Shown here: positions 19,191 to 29,981 of the stretch, piece by piece
Layout: each line of letters starts with the position of its first letter
How positions within the stretch are numbered: position 1 is the stretch's first letter
Assembly: GCA_023333565.1 (NCBI GenBank)
Contig: JAJKFH010001026.1
Span: forward strand, 1-64,000
Source: Puffinus mauretanicus
Lineage: Eukaryota > Chordata > Aves > Procellariiformes > Procellariidae
DNA length: 64,000 bases
Reading direction: 5' to 3'
The notes under the pieces: model-generated
What the model was told of the DNA's origin: nothing
The model's input: only the letters and a program-made list of their open reading frames with translations
Databases searched by the model: none
Position numbers and translations under genes: made by a program

Positions 19191-21808
19191 AGGGATGAAG
19201 ACTATGAATTGTTAGATTAATGATAGATTAATAGATTAACTGAAAAACAGATTCTGTTCCACTGCTTGTTTTTCAACAAATCTTTCAAGATTGAGGACCT
19301 ATCATCAAAGCTTAGACATCTGAAAGTTAGAGATCTGAAAGTTAGAGATCCACTGTTGTTGTGAAGTTGTTCTTCAACTGATTCATCAGTGAATAGAAAT
19401 CAAGGACCCTCTAGCCAGAGGGAGACTCCATGCTGATGCCCTTTAGCTTGGTGTTGGTAGACAAGGCAGCCTGTATATGTTTCTGCACAGCTTCAAAGCA
19501 CAAGCATGTGAGTTACTTATACCTTTGAGGCACACTTTGAGGAGAAGTCATATCTGGTCCATTATGAACCACATTTCTTCAAGAAAGAAGACTCAAGAGA
19601 GAGAAAGATGGAAAGAAAGCATTAGCAATGCACAGCTCCAAGCAAGTCCCAACCTAACGTACTAATTCCTGAATGTCATGCAAACTCTGACATAACTTGC
19701 AAAGAACCTGACATTACTATAAATGTCCTAAGAAAATCATGTTACAAGCACCTCCAGCTACCAATCATCCTCTATGAAGTAGTTATCGAGACAACTGGGA
19801 TGGCAGTGAGAAGTGCCTGTTTTTCCTTCTTCTACAGAGACCGTCTAGGACTGGTATTCAGTTATGTATACATAGGTGTAGAGAAACATTTTAGGCCCTA
19901 TGGAGTGTCCCAGCTGGGCTCTAAATAGCATTCCAGAAGGATAAGGGATTATCTTAAGTTCTGGGTCACATCCACCATCCATCTTGTGTTAAAAGTAGGA
20001 TACCTTATGTTGTCAAGAATTGCACTATAGATCTATGTTTAAGCAATTGAACCCAGTCACTATGCTGAAGACACGTAAGTTTGGAGGTCTCAGTGTGGAG
20101 TTGAATCCAAACTTAAGTGCTTTTGCGAAGCAGAAAGGTACACTGGACATTCTCTGTTTTCTTTTTAGTGTTCATACATGGTAACAGGTCATAAATTGGG
20201 ACTTTTCAACTGGCAGCAAAGATATCTACATATATGGATCAAGTTTCACATATAAAAGAAGTTTGGCACCCGTGTTCCTGAATGCTTCACTATAGTTTAT
20301 GTTAGCATGGTATGAAGAATTTAATTCAGCTCTTCTATCCACTTATCATGATCCTGTCGTTTCATTTCCTCATCTTTTTTGCGCTTTTTTTTTTTCAAAG
20401 TGGTATGTGATGCATATGTTCTAACTTGCACATACTCTACCTGCGCCATGGTTTTGGGATGACTTACGTATTCTAACTGGAATATCGCTCTTCTGAAAGC
20501 CTGTTGTAATACAGAGAGCTCTTTCTCCTCACCCCTGCAATCCTAGCACTACTTTTTGGTAAACAGGTATAGTATCCAGCTACAATCTGTACATCCTGTT
20601 TCTGTGGTTTTTAACCTTTACCTTTTATGCCTAACCACATGCAAAATTAACTATTTTTGTTAATACAGCCTTTCAGTAACAACTGCATCCTATACTATTT
20701 GTAAAAGAACTGGGACAAAATATTCTGGAAATCTTGAATTTCTCAAGTAAATTACTTCCTCTCCTTTCACCTCCTTTCCCCTCCTCTCTCTCCTTTCCTC
20801 TCCTTTCTTAGCAATCTATCCTTTCAGGTCTTACAAGTGAAGTTCAAGTCACAGCACTCAGTCTTATCTGTAAAGCCTGCCCGTCAGTCTCAGTTATTTT
20901 CAGTGGCATGCAGCCCCTCTGGATCCCACTGTTATTAGGATTCTAAATGTCAAAGGACCATAAAGACCTGCCCACTGTTCACAATTGCCCTGTGTACCTA
21001 CCTATAGGCATATAACCCATCGATCTTCACCCTCTCAACCCTGATTTTCTCTCTCTTGACAGGAATAGGATTACCCCAGTGCTTCCAATTGCTGATGTTG
21101 GCAGACATGGGAATATCTGTGTAGGCTGGCAGGAGGCACCTGTGCCTTTACCTCTGCTGCTCCCTAGGGGTCTCAGCACCCTCAGTGGTTTTGGGTAGTG
21201 TAGTCTCTCTCTGAGGCTCTGGCAAGTGGACTTGGAAAACAGGTCTCTGTTTTTATGGGCAGAATACACCTTATATTAAAAAAACTTAACAGTCTAATGT
21301 AAGAATTGTTATTATTCCAGACCTAATTATCACAGAAAAGGAATAATCTATGAAGAAAAGGTTTCAATAATAGTAATAGAATGGATGAAATATATCCACA
21401 CTTCCTAGTTTTTGATCCTCTTTCTGGTGCTATGCTCACCTTCACCGCTCCACTGGGTCCTCAGGTCAGTGGTTTCAGTCTGGTGTTGTTGGTGAGGGTG
21501 TTACAGCAGGTCATCAGCATTTGGAATCCTTCTTCCAGAGGAGTGATGTTGATATTGTTAGATTCTTCTTCCCTGTAGGATTCATCTGGAATCATTTTTG
21601 TATGTTTGCTAACATGCTTTTAAGCTTTGCTTTTTCTTGATGCATCTGCAACTCCATGTTACATTTAGATTTTCTGTATGTGTTCTGTTTTATTATCTTA
21701 GATACTTGCTCTTTGTTCCCTTTGATACCCCTGAAACCAGTTTTGTCCATTTCTAGGTCTGCATTTCTTTATCTGACCATTGGTGAGCAGTTTATTGCTG
21801 TCAGGTCT
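19191..21808. other. No recognisable gene; inner arm sequence
   Basis: No gene or known repeat was recognised. A pyrimidine-rich tract of CTCCTTTC units lies near 20757-20810. The last 50 bases hold ctaggtctgcatttcttta, a string also found inside the adjoining 150-bp repeat. The inverted copy is 29982-32599. Confidence 0.55.
20757..20810 (+). repeat. Polypyrimidine CTCCTTTC-type tract
   Basis: About 50 bases of near-pure C/T made of ctcctttc/ctcctctc units. The purine-strand version is in the right arm near 30980-31033. Confidence 0.8.
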
Positions 21809-21965
21809 ACATGTGTTCAGCTCGTCCAGCTCTCGCCTGTGACACTGCTGGGCCTGGCAAGGCTTGTTTCCATCCCAATAAATACACAAGCTATGTTACC
21901 TTAACAACAAGCATAACCCTAAAATTAATTTTGCCCTGCTCTAGGTCTGCATTTCTTTAAGTACA
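21809..21965 (+). repeat. 150-bp block at the spacer edge (copy of 16938-17090)
   Basis: It begins exactly where arm symmetry stops. It carries ggtctgcatttcttta near its right end, matching the ctaggtctgcatttcttta string at 21766-21784 just inside the arm. Confidence 0.85.
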
Positions 21966-21975
21966 GCTTAAGTGG

Positions 21976-22290
21976 GTGGTTGCCCCCACCTTCCCCTTTT
22001 TCCCAGGCACAACTTCATTCTTTCATTCCCAAATCTTCTACCTCCCCCCCCTCTGCATGGTGGTAACTTGCAGTCAGTTCATAACCGTTTGCCTCTGCTG
22101 CTCCTTCCTTCTCATGCTTTTCTTCTGCTCCAGCGTGGGTTCTTTCTAGGGGCTGCCGTCCTTCAGGATAAGCCTGCTCTAGCGTGGGCTTTCCATCAGC
22201 TGCAGTTCCCCACTACTAAAACCTTGCCCTGAACATCCAATTCACCAGGAATTGTATAATTGTCCTTTTATACTGGTACTAGGCTGCCTT
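21976..22290 (-). mobile_element. LTR (family B) third copy, fragment
   Basis: ccccaccttccccttttt through cattcccaaatcttctacc and tgcctctgctgctccttcc match the two arm copies. The end with the tgtggtgg terminus is missing. Confidence 0.65.
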
Positions 22291-23789
22291 TTTCTTTTTA
22301 ATCTTCTTTTTAATCTTTTTAAGTCTGACCTTTGGCATTTAAAGGGTTAAAACTTCCTGCCATTTTGAGTTACTTTGGCAGATGTCCTTCTGCAACATGT
22401 GCATAAAGAAACTACAGGTAATACACATCTTTGTTTCTCTGTACCGTGGAGTTGTCTACCAACCTGACCTACCTTCGTAAGATCTAAATGCTGTAGTGAC
22501 CTCTCTTTTCTCAGAGGCATAATCCATAGTAAAGCCTGGATTTATGTTCTCTCCACTGACTATAAAGGCAAACTCAGATTTAGATTCCTATCTGTAGGAT
22601 GATGTATATAGGACTAACAGAACCCCATAGCTGAGTTCCCTTCACCAATAGGCACCAATATCTTTCTCATGGGTCCAGAGTGGCACACTTCAGCATCTAA
22701 AAGATGCTTTAGATGAAATTGCCCACGAAGGCACATCTTTCTTTCGACTGCAGATGAAGACTTCTTACACAACCAGCTAAAGCGGATAGCTTAACCCCAG
22801 ACTTTACCTGTGCTGCAATATAAAGCTGAAACTCTTTCATTATTTAGTGAATTACAGTAGTGAAAGAGCGTTGCTATAGAAAAAAGAGAATCACCCCAGC
22901 AGCAACAGCTTCAGACTCTATACCCCGAGGCCAGGAACTACCTAAGACAGCATGAACAGTTAGGGGGAGGGACTTCACCTCTTTAAACAGGATCAGCAGA
23001 GCAAGTGTTGCAAGGAGTCCACCCCATTGCTTTTCTCTCAGGCAATTTTCTTGTTTGACGCTTTCACTAACTCACCGGCCCTTCACAGCCAACCTAAGAA
23101 GCTGATGCTGTTTGGAGCCTGTAGGAAGGGACAACAGCCTTGTACTGGAAGTGACCAGCAACTGATGAGCGAGTTTTAATTTTTGGCATTGTTACCCCTT
23201 AATTATTGTTATCTGTTTCTTACTGAGCTAATATACACATTCCACATTTGGAGGTATTAATGTGTTCAGATTAAAATGCTTAACAAGTAGCCATTTATAT
23301 TTTAATTAATTGTTGACTGTTTGTAGTCATTACAGAAAGAAACAGGAATTCCAAAGGAATGATTTATCTCATCCATGAGATAAATGCCAAGAAAATATCT
23401 ATTTCTCTCCACTACTTACAGATTAATCCTTACTAGGTAAGAGGTGGATTTCTGCATTCTAGATTTTCAAATTCAGTTATGATGTGGCTGTTTTAATATT
23501 AAATTAGACAATTTGCATTATTGATTTCTGTCTCAATGCCTCCTTCTTGGAGGACGAGCTGAGAGATATGTTTTTTTATGAGTAGCAAAGTCACCAAGAA
23601 AGTATGGAGTTGTAAAGAGGGAGATAAATATATTAGCATAAATAAATTAGCAAAATATGACCAAATGAGCAACTATTTGCTTGTCTCCTTCTCCCTAAAT
23701 GATGTTAGAAAAACTAAGTATTTTACCCTAGCTTTTTTCCCAGATAAATATTTAGGTCATTCATTGATACTAAACTAGGAGGAACTGTG
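22291..23789. other. No recognisable feature
   Basis: Spacer sequence without a supported gene, RNA or repeat family. Confidence 0.55.
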
Positions 23790-23897
23790 GACTTCCGTGA
23801 GGGTAGAGAGGCCTTACAGAGAGATCTACATAGACTAGAGAGCTGGGCAATCACCAACCTTATGAGATTTAACAAGAGCAAGTTCAGGATTCTCATC
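23790..23897 (+). mobile_element. CR1 fragment, part 1 (host of a nested LTR)
   Basis: gaggccttacagagagatct and ttatgagatttaacaagagcaa match CR1 3' regions. The frame is broken at tctcatc by an LTR, and the CR1 resumes at 25539. Confidence 0.75.
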
Positions 23898-25538
23898 TGT
23901 TTCGCAGATGGAGTGATGCACTTCACTCATAAGAGAGAAGCAGCAATACGTTTATTGATATAAAACAGCAGTTTAACAAAGTTTAATAGTAAATGCGACA
24001 GTGGTTTAACAAGATTCGATGGCAAGAACCTCATGAGATTCAACAAGGCCAAGTGCAGGGTCCTGCACCTGAGTCGGGGCAACCCCCTCTATCAATACAG
24101 GCTGGGGATGAAGGGATTGAGAGCAGCCCTGCGGAGAAGGACTTGGGGGTTCTGGTGGATGAAAAGCTGGACATGAGCCGGCAATGTGTGCTCGCAGCCC
24201 AGAAGGCCAACCGTGTCCTGGGCTGCGACACCAGCAGTGTGGCCAGCAGGTTGAGGGAGGGGATTCCGCCCCTCTGCTCTGCTCTGGTGAGACCCCACCT
24301 GCAGTGCTGCGTCCAGCTCTGGAGCACTCAGCACAAGAAAGACATGGACCTGTTGGAGCGGGTCCAGAGGAGGCCACGAAAATGATCAGGGGGATGGAAC
24401 ACCTCTCCTATGAGGAAAGGCTGAAATAGAGTTGGGGTTATTCAGCCTGGAGAAGAGAAGGCTTTGGGGAGACCTTATTGCGGACTTTCAATACTTAAAG
24501 GGGGCTTGTAAGAAAGATGGGGACAAACTTTTTAGTAGGGCCTGTTGCAATAGGACAAGGGATAATGGTTTTAAACTAAAAGAGTGTAGATTTAGACTAG
24601 ATATCAGGAAGAAATCTGTTACGATGAGGGTGGTAAAATACTGGAACAGGTTGCCCAGAGAGGTGGAAGATGCCCCATCCCTGCGAACATTCAAGGTCAG
24701 GTTGGCTCTGAGCAACATGATCTAGTTGAAGATGTCCCTGCCCATGGCAGAGGGGTTGGACTAGATGAGCTTTAAAGGTCCCTTCCAACCCAAAATATTC
24801 TATGATTCTATGATAAGGTACACTTGATTATTTACTGCATAGAGGACAGGGTAAGTCAGACATGTCAGGGAGACCCTCCCATTGAGTCATGAGGTTCAGA
24901 GAGGAACCCCTTGCTTTCTAAACTCCTGCTCAGAGGAGTCTAGTTGCGGCTGGATCCAATCCTAATCCCAGACTTGGTCAACGGTTTATGTCTAAAAGAT
25001 TATATGTGCACAATAAATCTAAGATATAATCTTAGTGAAGCTTACAAAATTGAGCAAGCTATTGGTCACTTACAGAGAATCTGTTGTGGCAAGGAATCTC
25101 TCAGTATCGAGGAGTAATGGATCTCTGCGGCAGGCGTAACCTTGAGAGGTGTCTGTACTCAAGGGGAAATCCTGTCGTGCACCCTGCTGCCGTGCCGGAG
25201 AGCTCAAAGGGCTCTTAGGGTGCTCACTATTTATGGGGGTAAGTTGATTGACTCATAGTCATATTTGCATACCGACCACAGATTTTAGTTTCTTCCAAAT
25301 TTGGCTTGAGTCAGACATTGGCCAGCACTGTGGTTAGGTGGGCACATGGCTCAAATTAGCCCTTGGCTATTGTGTTGTTATCTGTCTCCCGAATCCACTT
25401 TGAGCTGGATACAGCCATCATGACCAGATGCATACGTTATGACCGCCACTGGTGGTTATCACTTGCGCAGGGTTACGGGAGATAAAGGTTAGGTTGGGGT
25501 TGGGGGAGTGGGGGCGGGGAGGGAAGTACACCTTCACA
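23898..25538 (-). mobile_element. Solo LTR (family E) containing a CR1
   Basis: Runs from tgtttcgcagatgg to ccttcaca on the plus strand, about 855 bp once the CR1 at 24029-24814 is removed. The tttattgatat at 23950 gives AATAAA on the minus strand. The junction gatggcaag | aaggtacacttg reads through when the CR1 is excised. Flanking CR1 sequence resumes on both sides. The family resembles LTRs I associate with bird genomes, but I give no database name. Confidence 0.65.
24029..24814 (+). mobile_element. CR1 LINE 3' fragment nested in the LTR
   Basis: ctcatgagattcaacaaggc, ggacttgggggttctggtgga, tattcagcctggagaagag and ttggactagatgagc precede the terminal attctatgattctatgat repeat. It is among the better-preserved CR1 tails here. 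Confidence 0.9.
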
Positions 25539-26282
25539 ACCTGGGATGAAGTAATCCTGGTTATACATACAAACTGAGGGATGAGAGGCTGGAGAGCAGC
25601 CCTGCAGAGAGAGATCTGGGGTTTGGGTTGATGGCAGGTTGAGTATGTCTCAACAGTGTGCTCTGGCAACCAGAAGGGCTAACCCGTGGCCTGGGGTGCA
25701 TCAAGCACAGCATAGCTAGCTGGACAAGGGAGGTGATTGTCCCACTTTACACTGCACTGGTGAGGCCCCACTTCGAATACTGTGTGCAGTTTGGGTGCCT
25801 CAATATAAGAAGGACATCAAACTGTTAGTGTCCAGAGGAGGGCAACCAAGATGATGAAAGGCCTCGAGGGCAAGACTTATAAGGAGCAGCTGAGGTCACT
25901 TGGTCTGTTCAGCCTGGAGAAGAGAAGGCTGAAGGGTGACTTCATTGCAGTCTACAACTTCCTCAAGGGGGGCAGCGGAGGGAGAGATGCTGATCTCCTC
26001 TCTCTTGTGACCAGCGATAGGACATGAGGAAATGGAATGAAGCTGGGGAAGTTCAGTCTGGAGATTAGGAAAAGGTTCTTCACCGAGAAGGTCGTGGGTC
26101 ACTAGAACAGGCTCCCCAGGGAAGTGGTCATGGCATCAAGCCTGTCAGAGTTCAAGGAGCACCTGGACGATGCTCTTAGTCATATGGTTTAGTTTTAGGT
26201 AGTCCTGCGAGGAGCAGGAAGTTGGACTTGATGATCCTTATGGCTCCCTTCTAACTTGAGATATTCTATGATTCTATGATTC
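25539..26282 (+). mobile_element. CR1 LINE fragment, part 2, with 3' end
   Basis: Starts acctgggatgaag then tggttatacatacaaactg (CR1), continues ttcagcctggagaagaga and ends in atattctatgattctatgatt. It pairs with 23790-23897 as one CR1. Confidence 0.85.
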
Positions 26283-27397
26283 ATTTTCAAAATGAACCTA
26301 CCTCTGCTTCTTGAAAGGCCTTTTTTTATCATTTTGAAAATTACTTTCCTTAAAGGGAAAAAATACACAAAAAAATTCTAATAATGTTAAAAATATAAAA
26401 ATAAAATGAAAACATTAATGCTGAGTTCAAAAAATGTTTTGATTTCACCAAATATCCTTTCTCCACTATTTTGTTTTTATTGTACTGGTTGTTTAAATCT
26501 GTTCTAGCTGGATCAGAACTTCCAACTACTCCTTGCTGGGGCTTTTTTATTCACCAGGCAAAAAACCCCTCTAGTCATCTGCACATAGATAGTTAAAAGT
26601 ATATTTGTTTTGAAACCTCACAATATCTATTTAGGGGCAATCACAAATGGCTCTATAAAAATAATAAATAAAAAGACATAAATGATGACCACGTACATTG
26701 TTGTCAGCAAGAGTAGCCTGATGTGCAACTGGAACAAAGAAGAAGAGGAACAGACTGCTTGGGCTGAGTTAAAATATTATGCATGGAACTTCAGCAGCAT
26801 AAATGGCTGCATAGTCATCATTCACAGAGAAGGAGCAACATGTGGGAGGTGATGCATTCTAGGTCCTCCTTGCTGTGTTATGCCACAAGTGATTCCATTT
26901 GCCCCTTTTACATTATCTAGGAATGATAAGTAAAAATTTTGTAAATGATTACATCAAGCATATGTGAAGCTGGGGAGACAGTTTGTCACGTTAGGGGAGA
27001 TGAAACTTGAACATTATAAAATTACCTTCCCATCAAGCTAGTAGACAGGAGACTGAGAGAAGAGATTTGCTAGACTGAGAGCAGAGATTGTCCAGACTGA
27101 GATCACTATTTAACCGGCACTCTTCCTCTGGAGGGCCTACATGGACTTACCTTTCTCGAGCCCACATGATCAGACACTACACACAGTCGTCCCAGAGACT
27201 TATAACCACTGACTTGTACAGTAGTACCTCTACACTCCTCACCCTACAGGAAATTCCTTGCCTGGTATATGACTGTGGTGCACCTGTCTGTTTTCCTAAA
27301 GTTTTATCTTTTGATTTCACAAATTTACAACTGTTTGGTTTTGGTTTTGTTTTGTTTTTTTTTTTTTTTCAAACTCCTGGCTACTGACAAAATATTA
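26283..27397. other. No recognisable feature upstream of an OR remnant
   Basis: AT-rich sequence. A T run of about 17 bases sits just before the OR remnant (27353-27369). No gene or known repeat was recognised. Confidence 0.5.
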
Positions 27398-28099
27398 ATG
27401 CAAAATCAAACTGTGGTGACTGAGTTTCTTCTACTGGGACTTTCCAACGATCCCAACTTCCAGATTTCACCATTTGTGGTCGCTTTATTTATTTATCTAA
27501 TGACACTCACTGGGAATGCACTTACTGAGCTGGGAATAAAAGTGGATCCTCAGCTTCAGTCCTCCATGTATTTCTGGGTCGTCTAGCTTTTGCTGATGTC
27601 TGTTATTCCACAGTAACTGTCCCAAAGATGCTGAAGAACTTCCTGGAAAAGGAGAAAAAAATTTCTCTCAATGGCATTGTACAATTTTATATTTTTTTTT
27701 TCTGTCAGCTTGTGCATAAGTTTTTATGCTCTCAGCAATGGATTATGATCAATATGCTTATGACCATATGCAACCCTTTTCATTACACAAGGCTGTATCC
27801 AACTAGTATCTGGGACGTGGGTGATGGGATTTTTTATGCTCTTGTAAACAGTATTCCTCTTTTCAGCTTAAGCTTCTGTGAACCCAATACAATCAGTCAT
27901 TTCAGTTGCGAACTTCCACTGTTACTGGACTTGTGTTGCACTAAGACTTTCATCAACTTTGATAGGCTTTGATAGACCAATGTCAATCCAATACAGCATC
28001 TTGACACCCATGTTAAACCCCCTTATTTATATTCTGAAAAACAAGACTGTGAAAGAAAGTTTGTTGAAAATGACAAAGAAAATCCTGGTTTTCAAATAG
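27398..28099 (+). pseudogene. Olfactory receptor pseudogene, heavily degraded (spacer)
   Basis: It begins with ATG and an OR-like N-terminus (MQNQTVVTEFLLLGL). Frame changes near 27580 and 27640 follow. A PKMLKNFLEKEKKIS segment (TM2-TM3 loop), a damaged DRY region (MTICNPFHYTRL) and an extracellular-loop CEPNTISHFSCELPLLLDLCC are readable. TM5 and TM6 are missing, and a TM7 ILTPMLNPLIYILKN plus a short tail close the frame. It is about 700 bp instead of about 950. It is closer in sign (plus) to the right-arm and window-end OR copies than to the inverted left-arm copy. Confidence 0.88.
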
Positions 28100-28313
28100 C
28101 ATAAAACATGACTTAATTTTGTTCAAGTATGGAACTATCAGTACAGAAAGTTCTTGTAACACAAATCACTTCATATATTTGGCATCCCAGTACCCTAATT
28201 AAAATTAAACCAATGCCTGTGATGGCCACACATCCCAGCAGAAGAGCCAAAGAATAAAAAAACACATACAGATCTAAAGATCATTAAAGCCAATGGTTTT
28301 TTCCCTGTTTCGC

Positions 28314-28561
28314 TGTACTGGCTTGAGCTGGGATAGAGTTATGTTTCTTCATAGTAGCTAGTATGGTACTTTGTTTTGGATTTGTGATGAAAACAGTGTT
28401 GATAACACACTGCTGTTTTAGTTATTATTGCTGAACAGTGCTTACACAGCGTCTGCTTCTCATGCTGCCCTGCCAGCGAGTAGGGTGGGGGTGTGCAAGA
28501 AGCTGAGAGGGGACACAGCCGGGACAACTGACCCCAACTGACCAAAGAGATATTCTACAAC
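28314..28561 (+). mobile_element. Older ERVL-type LTR, part 1 (host of a solo LTR)
   Basis: Begins tgtactggcttgagctgggatagag and carries ttgataacacactgctgttttagtt. It is cut at 28561 by a younger LTR and resumes at 29089. Confidence 0.75.
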
Positions 28562-29083
28562 TGTCCTGGTTTTGGCTGGGATAGGGTTAAATTTCTTCCT
28601 AGTGCTGTGTTTTGGATTTAGTATGAGGAGAATGTTGATAACACACTGATGTTTTAGTTGTTGCTAAGTGCTCTCCTAGTCCAAGGACAGCTCCCGTGCC
28701 TGCTGACTGAGCTAGGTACACCAGATGGGAGGGAACATAATCAGGACAGCCAGCCCAGCTGGCTAATGGGGTATTCCATACCATGTGACGTCATGCTCAG
28801 TATATGAAGGGTAGGCGTGATCCAGGAAGTACCGATCGCTACTTGGTTATCGGTCAGCGCGGGTGGTGAGCAATTGTATTGTGCATCACTCATTTTGTAT
28901 ATTCTATCATTATTTATTATTATTATTTTCCCTTTTCTGTTCTATTAAACTGTCTTTATCTCAACCCACGAGTTTTTCTCACTCTTACCCTTCCGATTCT
29001 CTCCCCGTCCCACTGGGAGGGGCGGGGGGAGTGAGTCTCACGGCTGCGTGGTATTTGGCTGCCTGCCAGGTTAAACCACGACA
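28562..29083 (+). mobile_element. ERVL-type solo LTR nested in an older LTR
   Basis: A 522-bp element from tgtcctggttttggctggg to aaaccacgaca, flanked by acaac duplications (28557-28561 and 29084-29088). It contains cagtatatgaag (TATA-like) and attaaactg (polyadenylation-like). It is the same subfamily as the right-hand LTR of the ERVL-like element (63087-63592). Confidence 0.92.
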
Positions 29084-29088
29084 ACAAC

Positions 29089-29354
29089 ATATGATATCGT
29101 GCTTAGCAATAAAAACTGGAGAAGGAAGCTTTCTGGGGGCTGTCTTTGCTCAGGGACCAGCTGGACATCGGTCGACTGGTGGTGAACAACTAGGGATTTT
29201 TTGCATCACTTGTTTTTCTTGTTTTTGTTTTTCTTTGGGTTGTTTTTTTTTTTTTCCTTTTTCCCTCTTTTTCCTTATTAAACTGTCTTTATCTCAACCC
29301 AAAAGTTTTTGCATTTTTACCCTTCCAACTCTCTCCCCCATCCCACTAGGAGGG
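29089..29354 (+). mobile_element. Older ERVL-type LTR, part 2
   Basis: Continues with atatgatatcgtgcttagcaat, then a T/C-rich stretch and attaaactgtctttatctcaaccc, stopping near cactaggaggga without the usual end. Confidence 0.7.
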
Positions 29355-29981
29355 ATCATTCTACTGAAGCCAGAGTTTTGTAAAAGAATTCATGAAAATC
29401 AGTTACTGCATGGCAGTATGATGTTTTGTGTTAGGATGTCTGGCTAACAGTTACTCACTTAGACAGACAGTGATGAGAGGAACAATGACGAGATGGGGAG
29501 TACAAACAACCTTATTCGTCTGACTCAGCCACCCAAAAACCATCAAAGGTGATTCAACTTACTCAACTTTTGAAACTATCTCCCAATTGCTATACAAACT
29601 AAGGAGAACTATTGCATAAAGGGGCATAAAACTTGTTATGTGTGTGTGCACATGGGGAGAAATTTGGAGAATGGACAAGAAAATTTGGGATTTGTACAGG
29701 GTTGTTTAGGGAAAGGGCCACAGGTGGAGTAAAGGGAGGGATCAAAGTGGATCAGGGAGGAAAAGCATGGGAAAATGAAGAGAGGGAAGATAGAACACAT
29801 ATAAGTGGGCACTGGAGAGACTGAAGATCAGCAGAGAGCCAGCAACTGAAGGGACCAAGAGCCTAAAGGACAGCTACTAGATAGACCAAGGGTATGAGAG
29901 CCAGAGAGTAGATAGGCCCATGAAAGAGTAGAGGAATATAGGCATGGGATGATAAGAGATGAGGTATAGGCTTGACACATG
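29355..29981. other. Unassigned sequence, possible LTR crossing the arm boundary
   Basis: From about 29640 the sequence is purine-rich and passes tataagtgggcactgg (TATA-like, 29800) and then, just inside the arm, cagcaataaactgctc (AATAAA near 29993). This order resembles an LTR promoter and polyadenylation signal spanning the junction. I did not recognise the family. Confidence 0.35.

Larger units (their letters stand above)
1..21808. repeat. Left arm of giant inverted repeat
   Basis: This arm is the reverse complement of 29982-43259. Inward of the provirus, paired positions sum to 51790. Outward of it they sum to 43260, and the difference of 8530 is the provirus plus its 4-bp target duplication. 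Homology is still present at base 1, so the outer end lies outside the window. Identity stops at 21808, where both arms read tcaggtct and then diverge. Differences noticed are at 25/43235, 14821/36969 and 16258/35532. I compared only parts of the arms, so this is a minimum count. Confidence 0.96.
21809..29981. other. Spacer of the inverted repeat
   Basis: This 8173-bp segment lies between the two arms and shows no inverted symmetry of its own. It contains a 150-bp direct copy of arm sequence at its left edge, an LTR fragment, a CR1/LTR/CR1 nest, a degenerate OR and a solo LTR inside an older LTR. These are listed separately. Confidence 0.9.

Noticed and set aside
20757..20810. CRISPR-like or satellite array
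   Set aside because: Units are irregular, purely C/T and without spacers. It is a simple-sequence tract.
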